NCBI GenBank assembly: GCA_965283955.1
Contig: CBDIQW010000001.1
Span: 3,038,001-3,102,000, forward strand
Length of the DNA stretch: 64,000 nucleotides
Reading direction: 5' to 3'
Source: Emticicia sp965283955
GTDB taxonomy: Bacteria; Bacteroidota; Bacteroidia; Cytophagales; Spirosomataceae
The notes under the pieces: model-generated
The model's database searches: none
Told to the model about the DNA's origin: nothing
What the model saw: the letters and a program-made list of their open reading frames with translations, nothing else
Made by a program: the position numbers and the translations under genes
Shown here: piece after piece, positions 16,502 through 25,368 of the stretch
Position numbering within the stretch: position 1 is the first letter of the stretch
How the letters are laid out: the number at the start of each line of letters is the position of its first letter

Positions 16502-17521
16502 ATGAAAAAATACTGCATTTTGTTGGCCATATTATTTTTGAATGGATTGGCTTTTGCCCAAACAGATACCACTAAAACGATTACCGAAGAAATAAATTTT
16601 GATGATTTCGGCGATGCTGATAATAAAGATATTCGCACTTTTTGTACGCAAAAAGTGAGTTATTTATCGCCTACAAAACTCATATCTATTGGTTATGAGA
16701 CACAATTGCCATTTCATTTGAGTTCGGAAAATGCTGCTAAAACTTCGATTGCCAGTACTCATGTCAATTCATTCGGAGGTATTAGGTTTGGATTGAACAC
16801 ACCAGTAATTTCGAGGTCAAATTTTATATTGAATTTAGGATTCAATTTTTGGAATACATCGGCGAAACTCGAAAAACCCGAAAATTCAAAATTTTATGGG
16901 GGAATCAGAGCTTTGAATAGTACAGGAATCAACGCAACTGTGTTCAAACCATTTGATAATAAGCACTTTATGATTATTCAAGCAAATGCCGACCTCAACG
17001 GAAATTACCGAAACTTAGGCGATTTAGACGCAAAAGGAATGACGTATAGCGGCACGGCTATTTACGGTTGGAAGAAAAACGATAATCTCATGTGGGGCGT
17101 AGGTGTTACTCGAACTTATCGTGCGGGGCAGCTATTGCATATTCCTGTGATTTTACTCAACCGTACGTTTAATCAGAAATGGGGTATCGAGACAATCCTT
17201 CCTGCTAAATTCAACGTTCGCCGCAATTTTAGTCCGAGTTCGTATTTGTTGTTGGGTTATGAAATTGAAGGAAATACTTTCTTTGTGGCCAATACTGGGC
17301 AGGACGTATATTTGCGTAGAGGCGAAATGAAACCAAGAATTACTTTCGAGAAGAAACTTGCAGGTTTTGTTTGGCTTTCGGCACAGGCTGGCTGGCGATA
17401 TAATTGGCGTTTTGATGGTTTCTCGACCCAAAATCCAGTTAAAAACGAAAAACCTTTGATTGTAAATTCGCTTGGAAATCCGCTTTACTTTAATGTTAGT
17501 ATAAATTTGGTTAGTCCATAA
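16502..17521 (+). CDS. Outer-membrane beta-barrel protein (DUF6268-like)
   Basis: About 339 residues beginning with signal peptide MKKYCILLAILFLNGLAFAQ at 16502; the upstream extension of 35 codons is not plausible. The rest has alternating hydrophobic strands and turns (for example NFILNLGFNFWNTSAKLE and FMIIQANADLNGNYRNL) and ends with a strand finishing at PLYFNVSINLVSP. This resembles DUF6268 outer-membrane barrels of Bacteroidota; the family name is from memory. Function unknown. A strong hairpin terminator follows at 17608-17642. Confidence 0.75.
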   Translation: MKKYCILLAILFLNGLAFAQTDTTKTITEEINFDDFGDADNKDIRTFCTQKVSYLSPTKLISIGYETQLPFHLSSENAAKTSIASTHVNSFGGIRFGLNTPVISRSNFILNLGFNFWNTSAKLEKPENSKFYGGIRALNSTGINATVFKPFDNKHFMIIQANADLNGNYRNLGDLDAKGMTYSGTAIYGWKKNDNLMWGVGVTRTYRAGQLLHIPVILLNRTFNQKWGIETILPAKFNVRRNFSPSSYLLLGYEIEGNTFFVANTGQDVYLRRGEMKPRITFEKKLAGFVWLSAQAGWRYNWRFDGFSTQNPVKNEKPLIVNSLGNPLYFNVSINLVSP

Positions 17522-17523
17522 AA

Positions 17524-17556
17524 GTAGTCCACAGTCAATAAACAACCGTCAACAGT
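17524..17556. repeat. AGTCCACAGTC / CCGTCAACAGT phrase repeat
   Basis: AGTCCACAGTCAATA then CAACCGTCAACAGT, directly after the barrel gene. The same GTC-A-AGTC phrasing occurs at 20845-20882, 22471-22501, 24414-24444, 52350-52414 and 63177-63197, always just after or before genes. Confidence 0.55.
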
Positions 17557-17607
17557 AAGATAAAGCATTCATTAATAAAGTCTATTTTCAATCATCTGCT
17601 TTATAAA

Positions 17608-17642
17608 AAAGCGGTGTTGTTATTTTTGAACAACACCGCTTT
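17608..17642. terminator. Hairpin terminator after barrel gene
   Basis: AAAGCGGTGTTGTT, a 7-base loop (ATTTTTG), then AACAACACCGCTTT. Perfect 14-bp stem with A-rich left and T-rich right flanks, so it could serve both the plus-strand barrel gene and the minus-strand DUF2147 gene. Confidence 0.8.
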
Positions 17643-17663
17643 GTCTATGCGAACAGGATGCGG

Positions 17664-17688
17664 CCGAGCGTCGGCCGCCGACGCTCGG
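17664..17688. repeat. All-GC 11-bp hairpin
   Basis: CCGAGCGTCGG-CCG-CCGACGCTCGG. It sits between the terminator at 17608-17642 and the DUF2147 stop, and its flanks are GGATGCGG and TTCGCTCC. Its base composition stands out sharply from the surrounding AT-rich DNA. No T-run follows. Confidence 0.7.
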
Positions 17689-17700
17689 TTCGCTCCACAA

Positions 17701-18156
17701 TTATTTTTTTACTTGGCGTTTCCAAACGTCAGTTCTTCCGAAAAGCGAAACACCGATATATCCTCTTACTTCGAGCGTGTTTTCATCAACTAATTTCATT
17801 TCGCACGAATAATCATTGCCAGTTTTTGGGTCGTAGATATTACCATCTTCCCATTTATTTTCTCCTTTATAGACAAAATCTCTCAAGTTTTCTAAACCTT
17901 TCAGAGGGCGGCTGTGTAATTTTGCTTCAGGGTTATTTATATCGGTTCGTGGCTTACCGTCAGGGTCGTTTGGAACTTTCAACCAGACTAATTTACCGAA
18001 ATATTTATCGCCTTTTTTATAGATTTGTACCATCCCTGTTCCTTCGCCGTTTTTCCATACACCTACCACGGCATCAGCACTTTGAGCAAAAAGGTTTGAG
18101 TTGATTAGAGAGAAAAATAAAATACTTAAAAAGAATGTTTTTATGATTTTTAGCAT
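17701..18156 (-). CDS. DUF2147 domain-containing secreted protein
   Basis: About 151 residues. The start at 18156 gives a signal peptide MLKIIKTFFLSILFFSLINSNLFAQ (cleavage after AQ). The mature part begins SADAVVGVWKNGEGTGMVQI and has YKKGDKYFGKLVWLK and the typical DUF2147 ending VRGYIGVSLFGRTDVWKR. DUF2147 is a small beta-barrel-like domain of unknown function found in exported proteins. The longer in-frame start at 18213 adds 19 basic residues and is unlikely. Confidence 0.88.
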   Translation of the reverse strand: MLKIIKTFFLSILFFSLINSNLFAQSADAVVGVWKNGEGTGMVQIYKKGDKYFGKLVWLKVPNDPDGKPRTDINNPEAKLHSRPLKGLENLRDFVYKGENKWEDGNIYDPKTGNDYSCEMKLVDENTLEVRGYIGVSLFGRTDVWKRQVKK

Positions 18157-18322
18157 AACTGTTGAGATTTTTTGGTTTTTCTGAAAACGTAATAAGGCTC
18201 TTATTTGTTTCAAAAATAATAAATATTATATTTTTTCAAGAATATTTTGTATTCATCAGCCTAAAAATCGAATGATTTTTGTTAATACTTCTTAATAAAC
18301 CCATTCACAAACCTACAATGCG

Positions 18323-18330
18323 TACCTTTG
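18323..18330 (+). promoter_or_regulatory. -7 element TACCTTTG upstream of the LptF/G permease
   Basis: TACCTTTG, with the frequent Bacteroidota extension GTACCTTTGCA, about 60 bases before the permease start. No good TTTG lies 19 bases upstream. Confidence 0.5.
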
Positions 18331-18353
18331 CATTATTAATTAAAACTTGTCTA

Positions 18354-18391
18354 AATCTCCTTTAGGGGCGGTCCGACGATTCGGTTAGGGG
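18354..18391 (+). repeat. GC-rich repeat unit abutting the permease start codon
   Basis: CTCCTTTAGGGGCGGTCCGACGATTCGGTTAGGGG runs directly into the ATG at 18393. It is the same unit, in the same orientation relative to the gene, as the one before idi (2497-2545). Confidence 0.7.
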
Positions 18392-18392
18392 T

Positions 18393-19472
18393 ATGAATAT
18401 TCTCGATAAATATTTAATCAAGCGTTTTCTGAAAACATACTTTTTTGCGGTTTTGGTCATTGTGCTTATCATCATGGTGATTGACTTCGTAGAAAAAAAT
18501 GATGATTTTATTCAGAAAAGTGCTCCAATGCGAGCTATTTTGCTTTCATATTATGCCAATCTTGCCCCATATTGGGCAAATTACATTAGCCTGTTGATGA
18601 TTTTTATCTCGACGGTTTTCTTCACTGCTCAAATGGCTGCTCATACCGAAATCGTTGCGATTCTGAGTAGTGGCACAAGTTTCCGCAGGTTGATGCTTCC
18701 ATATTTTATCGCTTCGTCGATGGTTGCGGTGCTGTCGTTTGTAATGGTTGGTTGGATTCTACCCAAAGCCAATAAAGTTCGATTGGGTTTTGAGGCTACG
18801 TATATCAACGATAAATTTTATTTCTCCGACCGAGATTTTCATACGGCCGTTGCTCCGAATACCTATGCCTACATGTCGAGCTATAATAACGAAACCAAAA
18901 CTGGCTATGATTTTACGCTCGAAAAAATCGCTGATAATAAGCTAATTGAAAAACTTTCGGCTAAACGAATCGAGTGGAATGACAGCACCAAACGCTGGAA
19001 AATTTCTGACTATAAGATTCGCACGTTGGGCATCATGAAAGATAAACTCATTTATAATACCGCCTCAAAAGATACAGTAATTAGTCTTTCACCGAGTGAT
19101 TTTGAGAGCGACCGCAACGTTTATGAAACCTTTACAATTCCAGAATTACGCCAACGAATTGAGCTAATTCGTAGTCGAGGAGCTGAGGGAATCGAATCTT
19201 TTGAAATTGAACTTTACCAACGAATCGTTACGCCTTTTGCCGTAATCATTTTGTCGTTAATGGGCCTAATTGTATCGGCTCGGAAGGCTCGTGGAGGAGT
19301 TGGTTTTCAGATTGCCATCGGGTTTGTGCTGGCATTTGTTTATATTTTATTCTTCATTATGTCGAAGGGCATTGCCGAATCGGGTAATATGCCGCCGATG
19401 CTGGCCGTTTGGCTACCCAATATAGTCTTTTCGTGCATCGGTACGATTATGTATTTTACCGTGCCGAGATAG
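18393..19472 (+). CDS. LptF/LptG-family permease (YjgP/YjgQ)
   Basis: Inner-membrane component of the lipopolysaccharide export ABC transporter LptB2FG. There are 359 residues with the family start MNILDKYLIKRFLKTYFFAV. Six membrane segments are visible: three N-terminal, then a periplasmic beta-jellyroll region (about residues 130-260), then three C-terminal (VIILSLMGLIVSARKARGG, FQIAIGFVLAFVYILFFIM, LAVWLPNIVFSCIGTIMYF). Bacteroidota carry two such paralogues; this one is closer to LptG in its opening. lptB is not adjacent. Confidence 0.92.
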   Translation: MNILDKYLIKRFLKTYFFAVLVIVLIIMVIDFVEKNDDFIQKSAPMRAILLSYYANLAPYWANYISLLMIFISTVFFTAQMAAHTEIVAILSSGTSFRRLMLPYFIASSMVAVLSFVMVGWILPKANKVRLGFEATYINDKFYFSDRDFHTAVAPNTYAYMSSYNNETKTGYDFTLEKIADNKLIEKLSAKRIEWNDSTKRWKISDYKIRTLGIMKDKLIYNTASKDTVISLSPSDFESDRNVYETFTIPELRQRIELIRSRGAEGIESFEIELYQRIVTPFAVIILSLMGLIVSARKARGGVGFQIAIGFVLAFVYILFFIMSKGIAESGNMPPMLAVWLPNIVFSCIGTIMYFTVPR

Positions 19473-19646
19473 GTTAAATTTTGAATGAAAGAATGAGAGA
19501 ATGAATGAATATTTTGATTCCTCAATAATAATTATTCTATCATTGTCTTATTCTATCATTAGCATTTGCCCTTAATAAGTCCTATTTTTGCGTGAAATTT
19601 TGTTGAACTCTAAAAAATACGCTCGTTTTGGGGCGGGTTTGGGCTT

Positions 19647-20843
19647 ATGAAAGTTGTTTTGGCATACAGTGGAGGTTTGGATACCTCTTTTTGTGTAAAA
19701 TATTTGACCGAAGAATTAGGTCATGAAGTTCACTCGGTACTGGTGGATACGGGTGGATTTACAGAAGCAGAAATGAAGGATATTGAAACCAAAGCCTACG
19801 AATTGGGAGTAAAAAACCACTTCACAGCTCGTATGGTTGATGAATATTACCAAAAATGTATTCGTTACTTGGTTTATGGCAATATCCTAAAAAATAATAC
19901 GTATCCGCTTTCGGTGAGTGCCGAGCGAATGTTTCAGGCGGTTGCAGTTGCTGAATATGCTAAGCAAATCGGTGCAGAAGCTGTTGCTCACGGAAGTACA
20001 GGTGCAGGAAACGACCAAGTGCGTTTCGATATGGTTTTCAGAATCGTATTGCCAAATGCACAAATCATTACGCCGATTAGAGATTTGAAATTATCTCGTG
20101 AGGCTGAAATCGAATTCTTGAAGTCGAAAGGAGTGGTGCGTGAGTGGCACAAAGCAGCTTACTCAATCAATAAAGGTTTGTGGGGAACTTCGGTTGGTGG
20201 TCGTGAAACACTAAATTCGTATGAATTTTTACCAGAAAGTGCCTTCCCAACGCAAGTTTCAAAAACTGGTACAGAAGAAATTGCCCTACAATTTGTAAAC
20301 GGAGAATTGAAGGGTGTAGCTGGTGAAAGTTTTGAAAACCCAGTTGATGCTATTCGTAAATTATCAGAATTGGCTTCTCCTTACGGCATCGGGCGTGATA
20401 TTCACGTAGGCGATACCATCATCGGTATCAAAGGCCGTGTAGGTTTCGAGGCAGCCGCTCCGTTGATTATCATTAAAGCTCACCATTTACTCGAAAAACA
20501 CGTACTATCGAAATGGCAACAATATTGGAAGCAAAACTTGGCCGAATGGTACGGAATGATGCTCCACGAAGGTCAATTCTTAGAGCCATTGATGCGTGAT
20601 ATTGAGAAATTCTTAGAAAGTATGCAGTCGCACGTAAGTGGCGAAGTTCGTGTACATTTAGCACCATATAACTTCCAATTATTGGGTATTAAATCTGACT
20701 ATGATTTGATGTCGCCAGTATTTGGTAGCTACGGCGAAATGAATAATGCTTGGAGTGGCGATGACGTGAGAGGTTTCTCAAAAATCATGTCGAACCAAGT
20801 GATGATTCACCAAAAAATCGCAGAATTGGCAGAGAAGAAATAA
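19647..20843 (+). CDS. argG: Argininosuccinate synthase
   Basis: Joins citrulline and aspartate in arginine synthesis using ATP. The N-terminal ATP pyrophosphatase P-loop is AYSGGLDTS (residues 6-14), followed by VLVDTGGF. HGSTGAGNDQVRFDMVF is the conserved citrulline/aspartate-binding segment, and GRDIHVGDTIIGIKGRVGFE and HHLLEKHVLSKWQQYWK follow. It is full length at 398 residues. No other arg gene lies in the window, so it is either a lone copy or separated from its cluster. A bidirectional terminator separates it from convergent cutC. Confidence 0.97.
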   Translation: MKVVLAYSGGLDTSFCVKYLTEELGHEVHSVLVDTGGFTEAEMKDIETKAYELGVKNHFTARMVDEYYQKCIRYLVYGNILKNNTYPLSVSAERMFQAVAVAEYAKQIGAEAVAHGSTGAGNDQVRFDMVFRIVLPNAQIITPIRDLKLSREAEIEFLKSKGVVREWHKAAYSINKGLWGTSVGGRETLNSYEFLPESAFPTQVSKTGTEEIALQFVNGELKGVAGESFENPVDAIRKLSELASPYGIGRDIHVGDTIIGIKGRVGFEAAAPLIIIKAHHLLEKHVLSKWQQYWKQNLAEWYGMMLHEGQFLEPLMRDIEKFLESMQSHVSGEVRVHLAPYNFQLLGIKSDYDLMSPVFGSYGEMNNAWSGDDVRGFSKIMSNQVMIHQKIAELAEKK

Positions 20844-20844
20844 A

Positions 20845-20882
20845 TAGTCTATGGTCGATAGTCCGCAGACAACGGTCGATAG
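20845..20882. repeat. GTC-phrase repeat after argG
   Basis: TAGTCTATGGTCGATAGTCC, then GCAGACAACGGTCGATAG. It is a member of the dispersed GTC/AGTC phrase set listed at 17524-17556. Confidence 0.5.
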
Positions 20883-20903
20883 TAAGGCGTTACAAGAGTT
20901 ATA

Positions 20904-20936
20904 AAATAGGCATACGTTTTTGGCGTGTGCCTATTT
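20904..20936. terminator. Bidirectional terminator between argG and cutC
   Basis: AAATAGGCATACG, loop TTTTTGG, CGTGTGCCTATTT followed by a run of T. The 13-bp stem has one mismatch. It overlaps the cutC stop codon and lies 60 bases after argG. Confidence 0.8.
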
Positions 20937-21662
20937 TTTTATGATTTCAACTACCGCTTTGCATTTATCAAAATCAGCTTCATAAATTTCGTATTCGTTG
21001 GTAAGTGCTGCACTTGCCATGCTCACATCGGGCTTGCGGAAAATCATTTTACTTTCTTGGATTCCCTTGCCTGTCATGTGTAAGGCATGCACACCAATAT
21101 TTAAAAACTGCTGAGCATTTTGAGCCGAAACGCCACTTCCAGCCATTATTTCGATGCGATTTTGAGATTTTTCTACTAAAGTTTTCAGTAAATCAATTCC
21201 TTCGATAGCCGTGTTTTTTTGTCCAGAAGTAAGGATTCGTTCGCAACCGCAATCAATAATGTCTTCTAAGGCTTGAATGGGGTCGTTGGCTACGTCGAAG
21301 GCTCGGTGAAAGGTTACTTTTAGTGGAGCGGCTAAATTTACAAGTTCAGCAGTGCGTTTTTTATCAACGCTTCCATCGGGGTTTAAAATTCCGAAAACTA
21401 CACCATCTGCACCGAGATTTTTGGCGGTTAGAATATCGGATTTCATTACCTCAAACTCGGCATCAGAATAGCAAAATTCTCCACCACGAGGGCGAATCAT
21501 CACATATAATTTGATAGTCAGATTTTGGCGAGCTAAACTTATCAAACCAGCAGAGGGTGTTGTGCCACCTTCAAACATTCCACCGCATAATTCAACACGA
21601 ACAGCACCTGCTTTTTGAGCAGTCAGGCAAGATTCTAAGGAAAAACTACAAATTTCGAGCAT
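20931..21662 (-). CDS. cutC: Copper homeostasis protein CutC
   Basis: TIM-barrel protein of 243 residues, full length. The N-terminus is MLEICSFSLESCLTAQKAGA with RVELCGGMFEGGTTPS. The conserved KLYVMIRPRGGEFCYSDAEF, ADGVVFGILNPDGSVD, VTFHRAFDVANDP and ERILTSGQKNTAIEG follow. The biochemical role of CutC in bacteria is uncertain despite its name. It is convergent with argG. Confidence 0.95.
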   Translation of the reverse strand: MLEICSFSLESCLTAQKAGAVRVELCGGMFEGGTTPSAGLISLARQNLTIKLYVMIRPRGGEFCYSDAEFEVMKSDILTAKNLGADGVVFGILNPDGSVDKKRTAELVNLAAPLKVTFHRAFDVANDPIQALEDIIDCGCERILTSGQKNTAIEGIDLLKTLVEKSQNRIEIMAGSGVSAQNAQQFLNIGVHALHMTGKGIQESKMIFRKPDVSMASAALTNEYEIYEADFDKCKAVVEIIKK

Positions 21663-21759
21663 TCGAGAGGATTAAAAGATTTGTAAGATTACAGGGTTTG
21701 GGTTTTTAGACGAACCAAAACATTCGTCAATCGTAATTCGATTCATTCGTCATTCGCTT

Positions 21760-22466
21760 TCACGCTGTTAATTCACGAAAAACATCTTCAATACCTTTTC
21801 CACCTTGTTTGAGTTCGGAAAGCGTGCCATTCGCTACGATTTTCCCTCGATTGATAATCACCACACGGTCGCAGATGGCTTCTACTTCCTGCATGATGTG
21901 CGTGCTGAAAATAACGGTTTTATTTCGACCAACTGATTTTATCAATTCTCTGATTTCGACCAACTGATTGGGGTCAAGACCCGTGGTTGGCTCATCCAAA
22001 ATCAATACATCGGGGTTATGAATCAAAGCTTGGGCAAGTCCTACACGTTGGCGATATCCTTTCGATAACTGGCCGATTTTCTTGTGTTTTTCTAAGCCCA
22101 AACCTACCATTTCGATGGTTTCGGCTACTTTTATTTGAAGTGTTTTGCTTTTTAGGCCATAGAGCGAACCCGCAAATTCGAGAAACTCACGGACATACAT
22201 ATCCAAGTACAAAGGATTATGCTCAGGCAAATATCCAATACTACTTTTGACTTGCATCGGCGAGGTCTTCACATCAAAACCATTTACTTCGGCCGAGCCA
22301 TCGGTGGCGGGCAAATAGCCCGTCAAGATTTTCATAGTTGTTGATTTTCCTGCACCATTGAGCCAAGAAAACCGACAATTTCGCCTTTGGCAACTTCAAA
22401 AGATATATCATCAACGGCACGCTGAGTGCCATAAACTTTACTTAGGTTTTGGATTTTTATTGACAT
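21760..22466 (-). CDS. gldA: Gliding-motility-type ABC transporter ATP-binding protein (GldA-like), frameshifted
   Basis: ABC ATPase of about 235 residues. The start at 22466 gives MSIKIQNLSKVYGTQRAVDD and ISFEVAKGEIVGFLG. The frame then breaks inside the Walker A motif near 22357-22364 and resumes NGAGKSTTMKILTGYLPATDG. The signature is LSKGYRQRVGLAQALIHNPD, Walker B LILDEPTTGLDP and switch His STHIMQE. The pattern GYLPEHNPLYLDMYVREFL is typical of GldA, which with GldF and GldG is required for gliding in Bacteroidota. gldFG are not adjacent. The one-base deletion in the P-loop is probably an error. Confidence 0.83.
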
Positions 22467-22470
22467 TTTT

Positions 22471-22501
22471 TAGTCGATAGTCCACTGACAACAGTCAATA
22501 G
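22471..22501. repeat. GTC-phrase repeat upstream of gldA
   Basis: TAGTCGATAGTCCACTGACA then ACAGTCAATAG, five bases before the gldA start codon (on the opposite strand sense). Part of the dispersed phrase set. Confidence 0.5.
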
Positions 22502-22617
22502 GATTAAGATTTTTCTTTTATAACGCAAAAATAGGTTTTCTAATGAAAACTTTTCTGAAAAAATAGTCTTAATGCTGGTTTTTGGCTAAATTTGATTGAT
22601 TCAACCTTCTATCTAAC

Positions 22618-23711
22618 ATGAAAAAACTCCTCTTTTTGGGCTTATTCCTAAGCCTAACATTTGTATTTGCCCAAGAAAAACCCATCAGAATGGGCATTGC
22701 AGGCATGACACACGACCACGTTTATCAGATTTTGAATAATCCCAATCGTGCGGGCGTGGAAATCATCGGTTTTGCTGAGCCAAATAAAGAATTGGCTCTA
22801 AGATTATTGAAAAAATATAATCTACCCGAAAGCCTTTGGTACGCCAGCCTCGACGAAATGCTCGAAAAAGCCAAACCCGAAGCTATTTGTGATTTCAGAA
22901 GCATCATCGAGCATCTCGAAACTGTGCAGAAATGTGCCCCAAAAGGCGTTCATGTTATGGTCGAAAAGCCTTTGGCGGTGAATTTTGCCCATGCTACACA
23001 AATGGCAGCTTTAGCAAAAAAACACAATATTCAACTCCTGACCAATTACGAAACTACGTGGTATGCCAGTAATCATCAAGCCTACGAAATGATTCACGCA
23101 GAAAATACGATTGGCGATATTAGGAAAGTAGTTATTCATGATGGACACCGTGGACCAAAAGAAATTGGTGTGAGTAAAGAGTTTTTGAGTTGGCTAACTG
23201 ACCCCGTGAAAAATGGCGGTGGTGCAATCATTGATTTTGGTTGCTACGGAGCTAGATATTATGGCGTGGTTGATGAAAGGAGAAAGGCCAACTTCGGTAA
23301 CTGCAATTACGCAGACAATCAAGCCCGAAACCTACCCAAATGTGGATGATGAAGCAACTATCGTAGTGACTTACCCGAAAGCACAAGGTATTTTCCAAGG
23401 CTCATGGAACTGGCCTTTTGATAGAAAAGACATTGAAGTTTATGGTAAAACGGGCTATATTTTTGCCGATAAATCGGCTTCAAATGACCGTCAGAAAAGG
23501 GGATAGAAATGCCTTACCCGAGGAGAAAATTGCAGTAAAACCGCTCGAAAGTCCCATGAATGATGCGTTTACGTATTTTGCGGCGGTGGCTCGTGGTAAA
23601 GTGAAATCAGAAAATGATTTAGGGTCGCTGAAAATCAATATGGTGGCGATGGAAATCTTAGATGCGGCGGTGAAATCTTCAAAAACTGGGAAGACGGTTG
23701 TGTTGAAATAA
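22618..23711 (+). CDS. Secreted Gfo/Idh/MocA-family oxidoreductase, two frameshifts
   Basis: NAD(P)-dependent sugar-type oxidoreductase with a signal peptide MKKLLFLGLFLSLTFVFAQ, unusual for the fold but common in Bacteroidota. The N-terminal Rossmann part reads RMGIAGMTHDHVYQIL and the EKP motif is VMVEKPLAVN. The frame breaks near 23243 (FGCYGA continues NIMAWLMKGERPTSVTA with one base removed) and near 23498, then resumes RKGDRNALPEEK. The gene ends ILDAAVKSSKTGKTVVLK at 23711. Joined length is about 364 residues. A -7 element TAAATTTG lies at 22587-22594. Substrate unknown. Confidence 0.83.
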
Positions 23712-23725
23712 TTTTTATGTTTATC

Positions 23726-23848
23726 AGCGATTAAAATCGCTGTCTAAAGGAACAAAGGAATCCTATTCTTGTAGTTTGACGAATTAATTCGTCAAAAAAG
23801 ACACTTTTATATCATCCTTTGTTCCCTTAGGTGGCGATTTTAATCGCC
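23726..23848. repeat. Three-hairpin dispersed element, copy 1
   Basis: Hairpin A AGCGATT-AA-AATCGCT (23726-23741), arm CTAAAGGAACAAAGGA (23744-23759), central hairpin B TTTGACGAATTAATTCGTCAAA (23775-23796), complementary arm TCCTTTGTTCCCTTAG (23815-23830), hairpin C GGCGATT-TT-AATCGCC (23833-23848). Copies 2 and 3 at 36342-36458 and 46331-46451 share the arms, while the three hairpins have different sequences that remain self-complementary. Confidence 0.8.
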
Positions 23849-23929
23849 TACATTGGGGAAATAAAAGGGGCTATACAACAGGAAGCCCAGCGTTTCCGTT
23901 GGGCTTCCTAAAATATCTTACTTCAAGAA

Positions 23930-24388
23930 TTATGCTTTTGCTTCTTCAGTTACAACCTCTTCAGCAGTAGCTTCTTCAACTGGGGCAGGAACGAAAAGCT
24001 CAGGCATTGTAGCCGAAAGAATATTATACCACGTAATGATTTTCTTGATATCGGAAGCATACACACGCTCACGGTCAAAATCTGGCATTACGGTTGCAAA
24101 TAAATCAAAGATTTGATTGTTTGATGCTGTTTTGAAATCAAACTCTACTTTTTCGCCGTGAAGTTCACGAGTTTTCAAGAAAATATCTCCGAGTGGAGTT
24201 GATTTATTTGGGTCTTCAGTATAAATCGAAATGTCTTTCAAAACCGATACACGAGCATTTGAACTTACCATTTCTTTTTGTTTTTTCTCGTCAAGTGTTT
24301 CAACGATTACGCCACCACGCCCTGGCTTCAAAATTCTATACAATCCACTTTTTCCAGAAATGTGGGCAATATCTCTTAATAATTCCAT
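23930..24388 (-). CDS. DUF5606 domain-containing protein
   Basis: Cytoplasmic protein of 152 residues. The opening MELLRDIAHISGKSGLYRIL is the hallmark of DUF5606, a Bacteroidota family of unknown function, followed by KPGRGGVIVETLDEKK and VSVLKDISIYT. The last 20 residues are acidic low-complexity (VEEATAEEVVTEEAKA). It lies on the same strand as engB, about 195 bases downstream, with a phrase repeat between. Confidence 0.88.
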   Translation of the reverse strand: MELLRDIAHISGKSGLYRILKPGRGGVIVETLDEKKQKEMVSSNARVSVLKDISIYTEDPNKSTPLGDIFLKTRELHGEKVEFDFKTASNNQIFDLFATVMPDFDRERVYASDIKKIITWYNILSATMPELFVPAPVEEATAEEVVTEEAKA

Positions 24389-24413
24389 TTGAAAAATATA
24401 TTGTTTTTTATTT

Positions 24414-24444
24414 TAGTCCATAGTCGACAGACGACTGTCAACAG
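24414..24444. repeat. GTC-phrase repeat upstream of the DUF5606 gene
   Basis: TAGTCCATAGTCGACAGACG, then ACTGTCAACAG. It contains the inverted pair GTCGACAG / CTGTC. Followed at about 24505-24557 by ATTCGTAAATCG phrases. Confidence 0.5.
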
Positions 24445-24583
24445 AATATTTTGTTTATCTTTATTGTATTTTCTTGACAGTATAAATAGCCTACTCATCA
24501 CGATTTATTCGTAAATCGTCATCGCAGCGGCGAACCGTTCGAGTCATTCGTAAATCTCATTTACAACGCTGCAAAAGTACAAA

Positions 24584-25195
24584 TTATTTCGTAAAAGACA
24601 GATTCAACTCTTCGATTGCTTTCAATAATTCCTCACGACCCGTTCGTCGCTCCGACGAAGTGATAAAATATTGCGGAACTTTCGTCCAGCTCAAAAGCAT
24701 CGTTTTCTTGAAAGACTCAACGTTTTGTTCAGCGGTTACGCTTCCAACTTTATCGGCTTTTGTGAAAATCAGATAAAAAGGCACATCTTTTTCGCCTAAA
24801 AAGTCGAGAAACTCTAAATCAACTCTTTGTGGCTCGTGGCGAATATCAATCAAGACAAAAACACACATGAGGTTTTCACGATTGACCAAATAATTTCCAA
24901 TCATTTCACCCCATTTGTCTCGCTCGCCTTTGGGTGCTTTGGCAAAACCGTAGCCAGGTAAATCGACAATGTACCATTTTTTATTTACGTCAAAATGGTT
25001 GATTAATTGTGTTTTTCCTGGGGTTTGTGAAGTTTTTGCTAAGTTTTTATTGCCCACCAACATATTTATCAACGACGATTTACCTACGTTTGAGCGGCCA
25101 ATAAAGGCGTATTCGGGCTTCTCGGGTGGCGGACATTTACGATAATCTGCCGCACTCGTGACAAATTTTGCTTCTATTACTTTTGTATTTTTCAT
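24584..25195 (-). CDS. engB: Ribosome biogenesis GTP-binding protein EngB/YsxC
   Basis: Essential small GTPase of large-subunit assembly, 203 residues, full length. G1 is GRSNVGKSSL, G2 KTSQTPGKTQLIN, G3 DLPGYG (in VDLPGYGFAKAPKGERDKWG), and G4 TKAD. It is upstream of the DUF5606 gene on the same strand and is separated from the small ORF behind it by a hairpin terminator. Confidence 0.96.
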   Translation of the reverse strand: MKNTKVIEAKFVTSAADYRKCPPPEKPEYAFIGRSNVGKSSLINMLVGNKNLAKTSQTPGKTQLINHFDVNKKWYIVDLPGYGFAKAPKGERDKWGEMIGNYLVNRENLMCVFVLIDIRHEPQRVDLEFLDFLGEKDVPFYLIFTKADKVGSVTAEQNVESFKKTMLLSWTKVPQYFITSSERRTGREELLKAIEELNLSFTK

Positions 25196-25254
25196 ATTAC
25201 TAAAATATCATTTCTTTCAACAAGCACAATTTGGAAACCTATGCTATAAAATCA

Positions 25255-25302
25255 AAAAGGAGAAAGAATATCGTACAAAGGTACTAATTTCTTTCTCCTT
25301 TT
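25255..25302 (-). terminator. Terminator downstream of the small ORF
   Basis: On the plus strand AAAAGGAGAAAGAA (25255-25268), a 20-base loop, then TTCTTTCTCCTTTT (25289-25302). Read on the minus strand the stem is followed by TTGATTTTATAG, so it would end the transcript of the DUF6934 and 49-residue genes before engB. Confidence 0.7.
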
Positions 25303-25368
25303 GGTGATAAAGTTTGATTTGGTAGTCATTATAGAGACTCTCAAAAGCGTTTCATATTATTTTAAATA

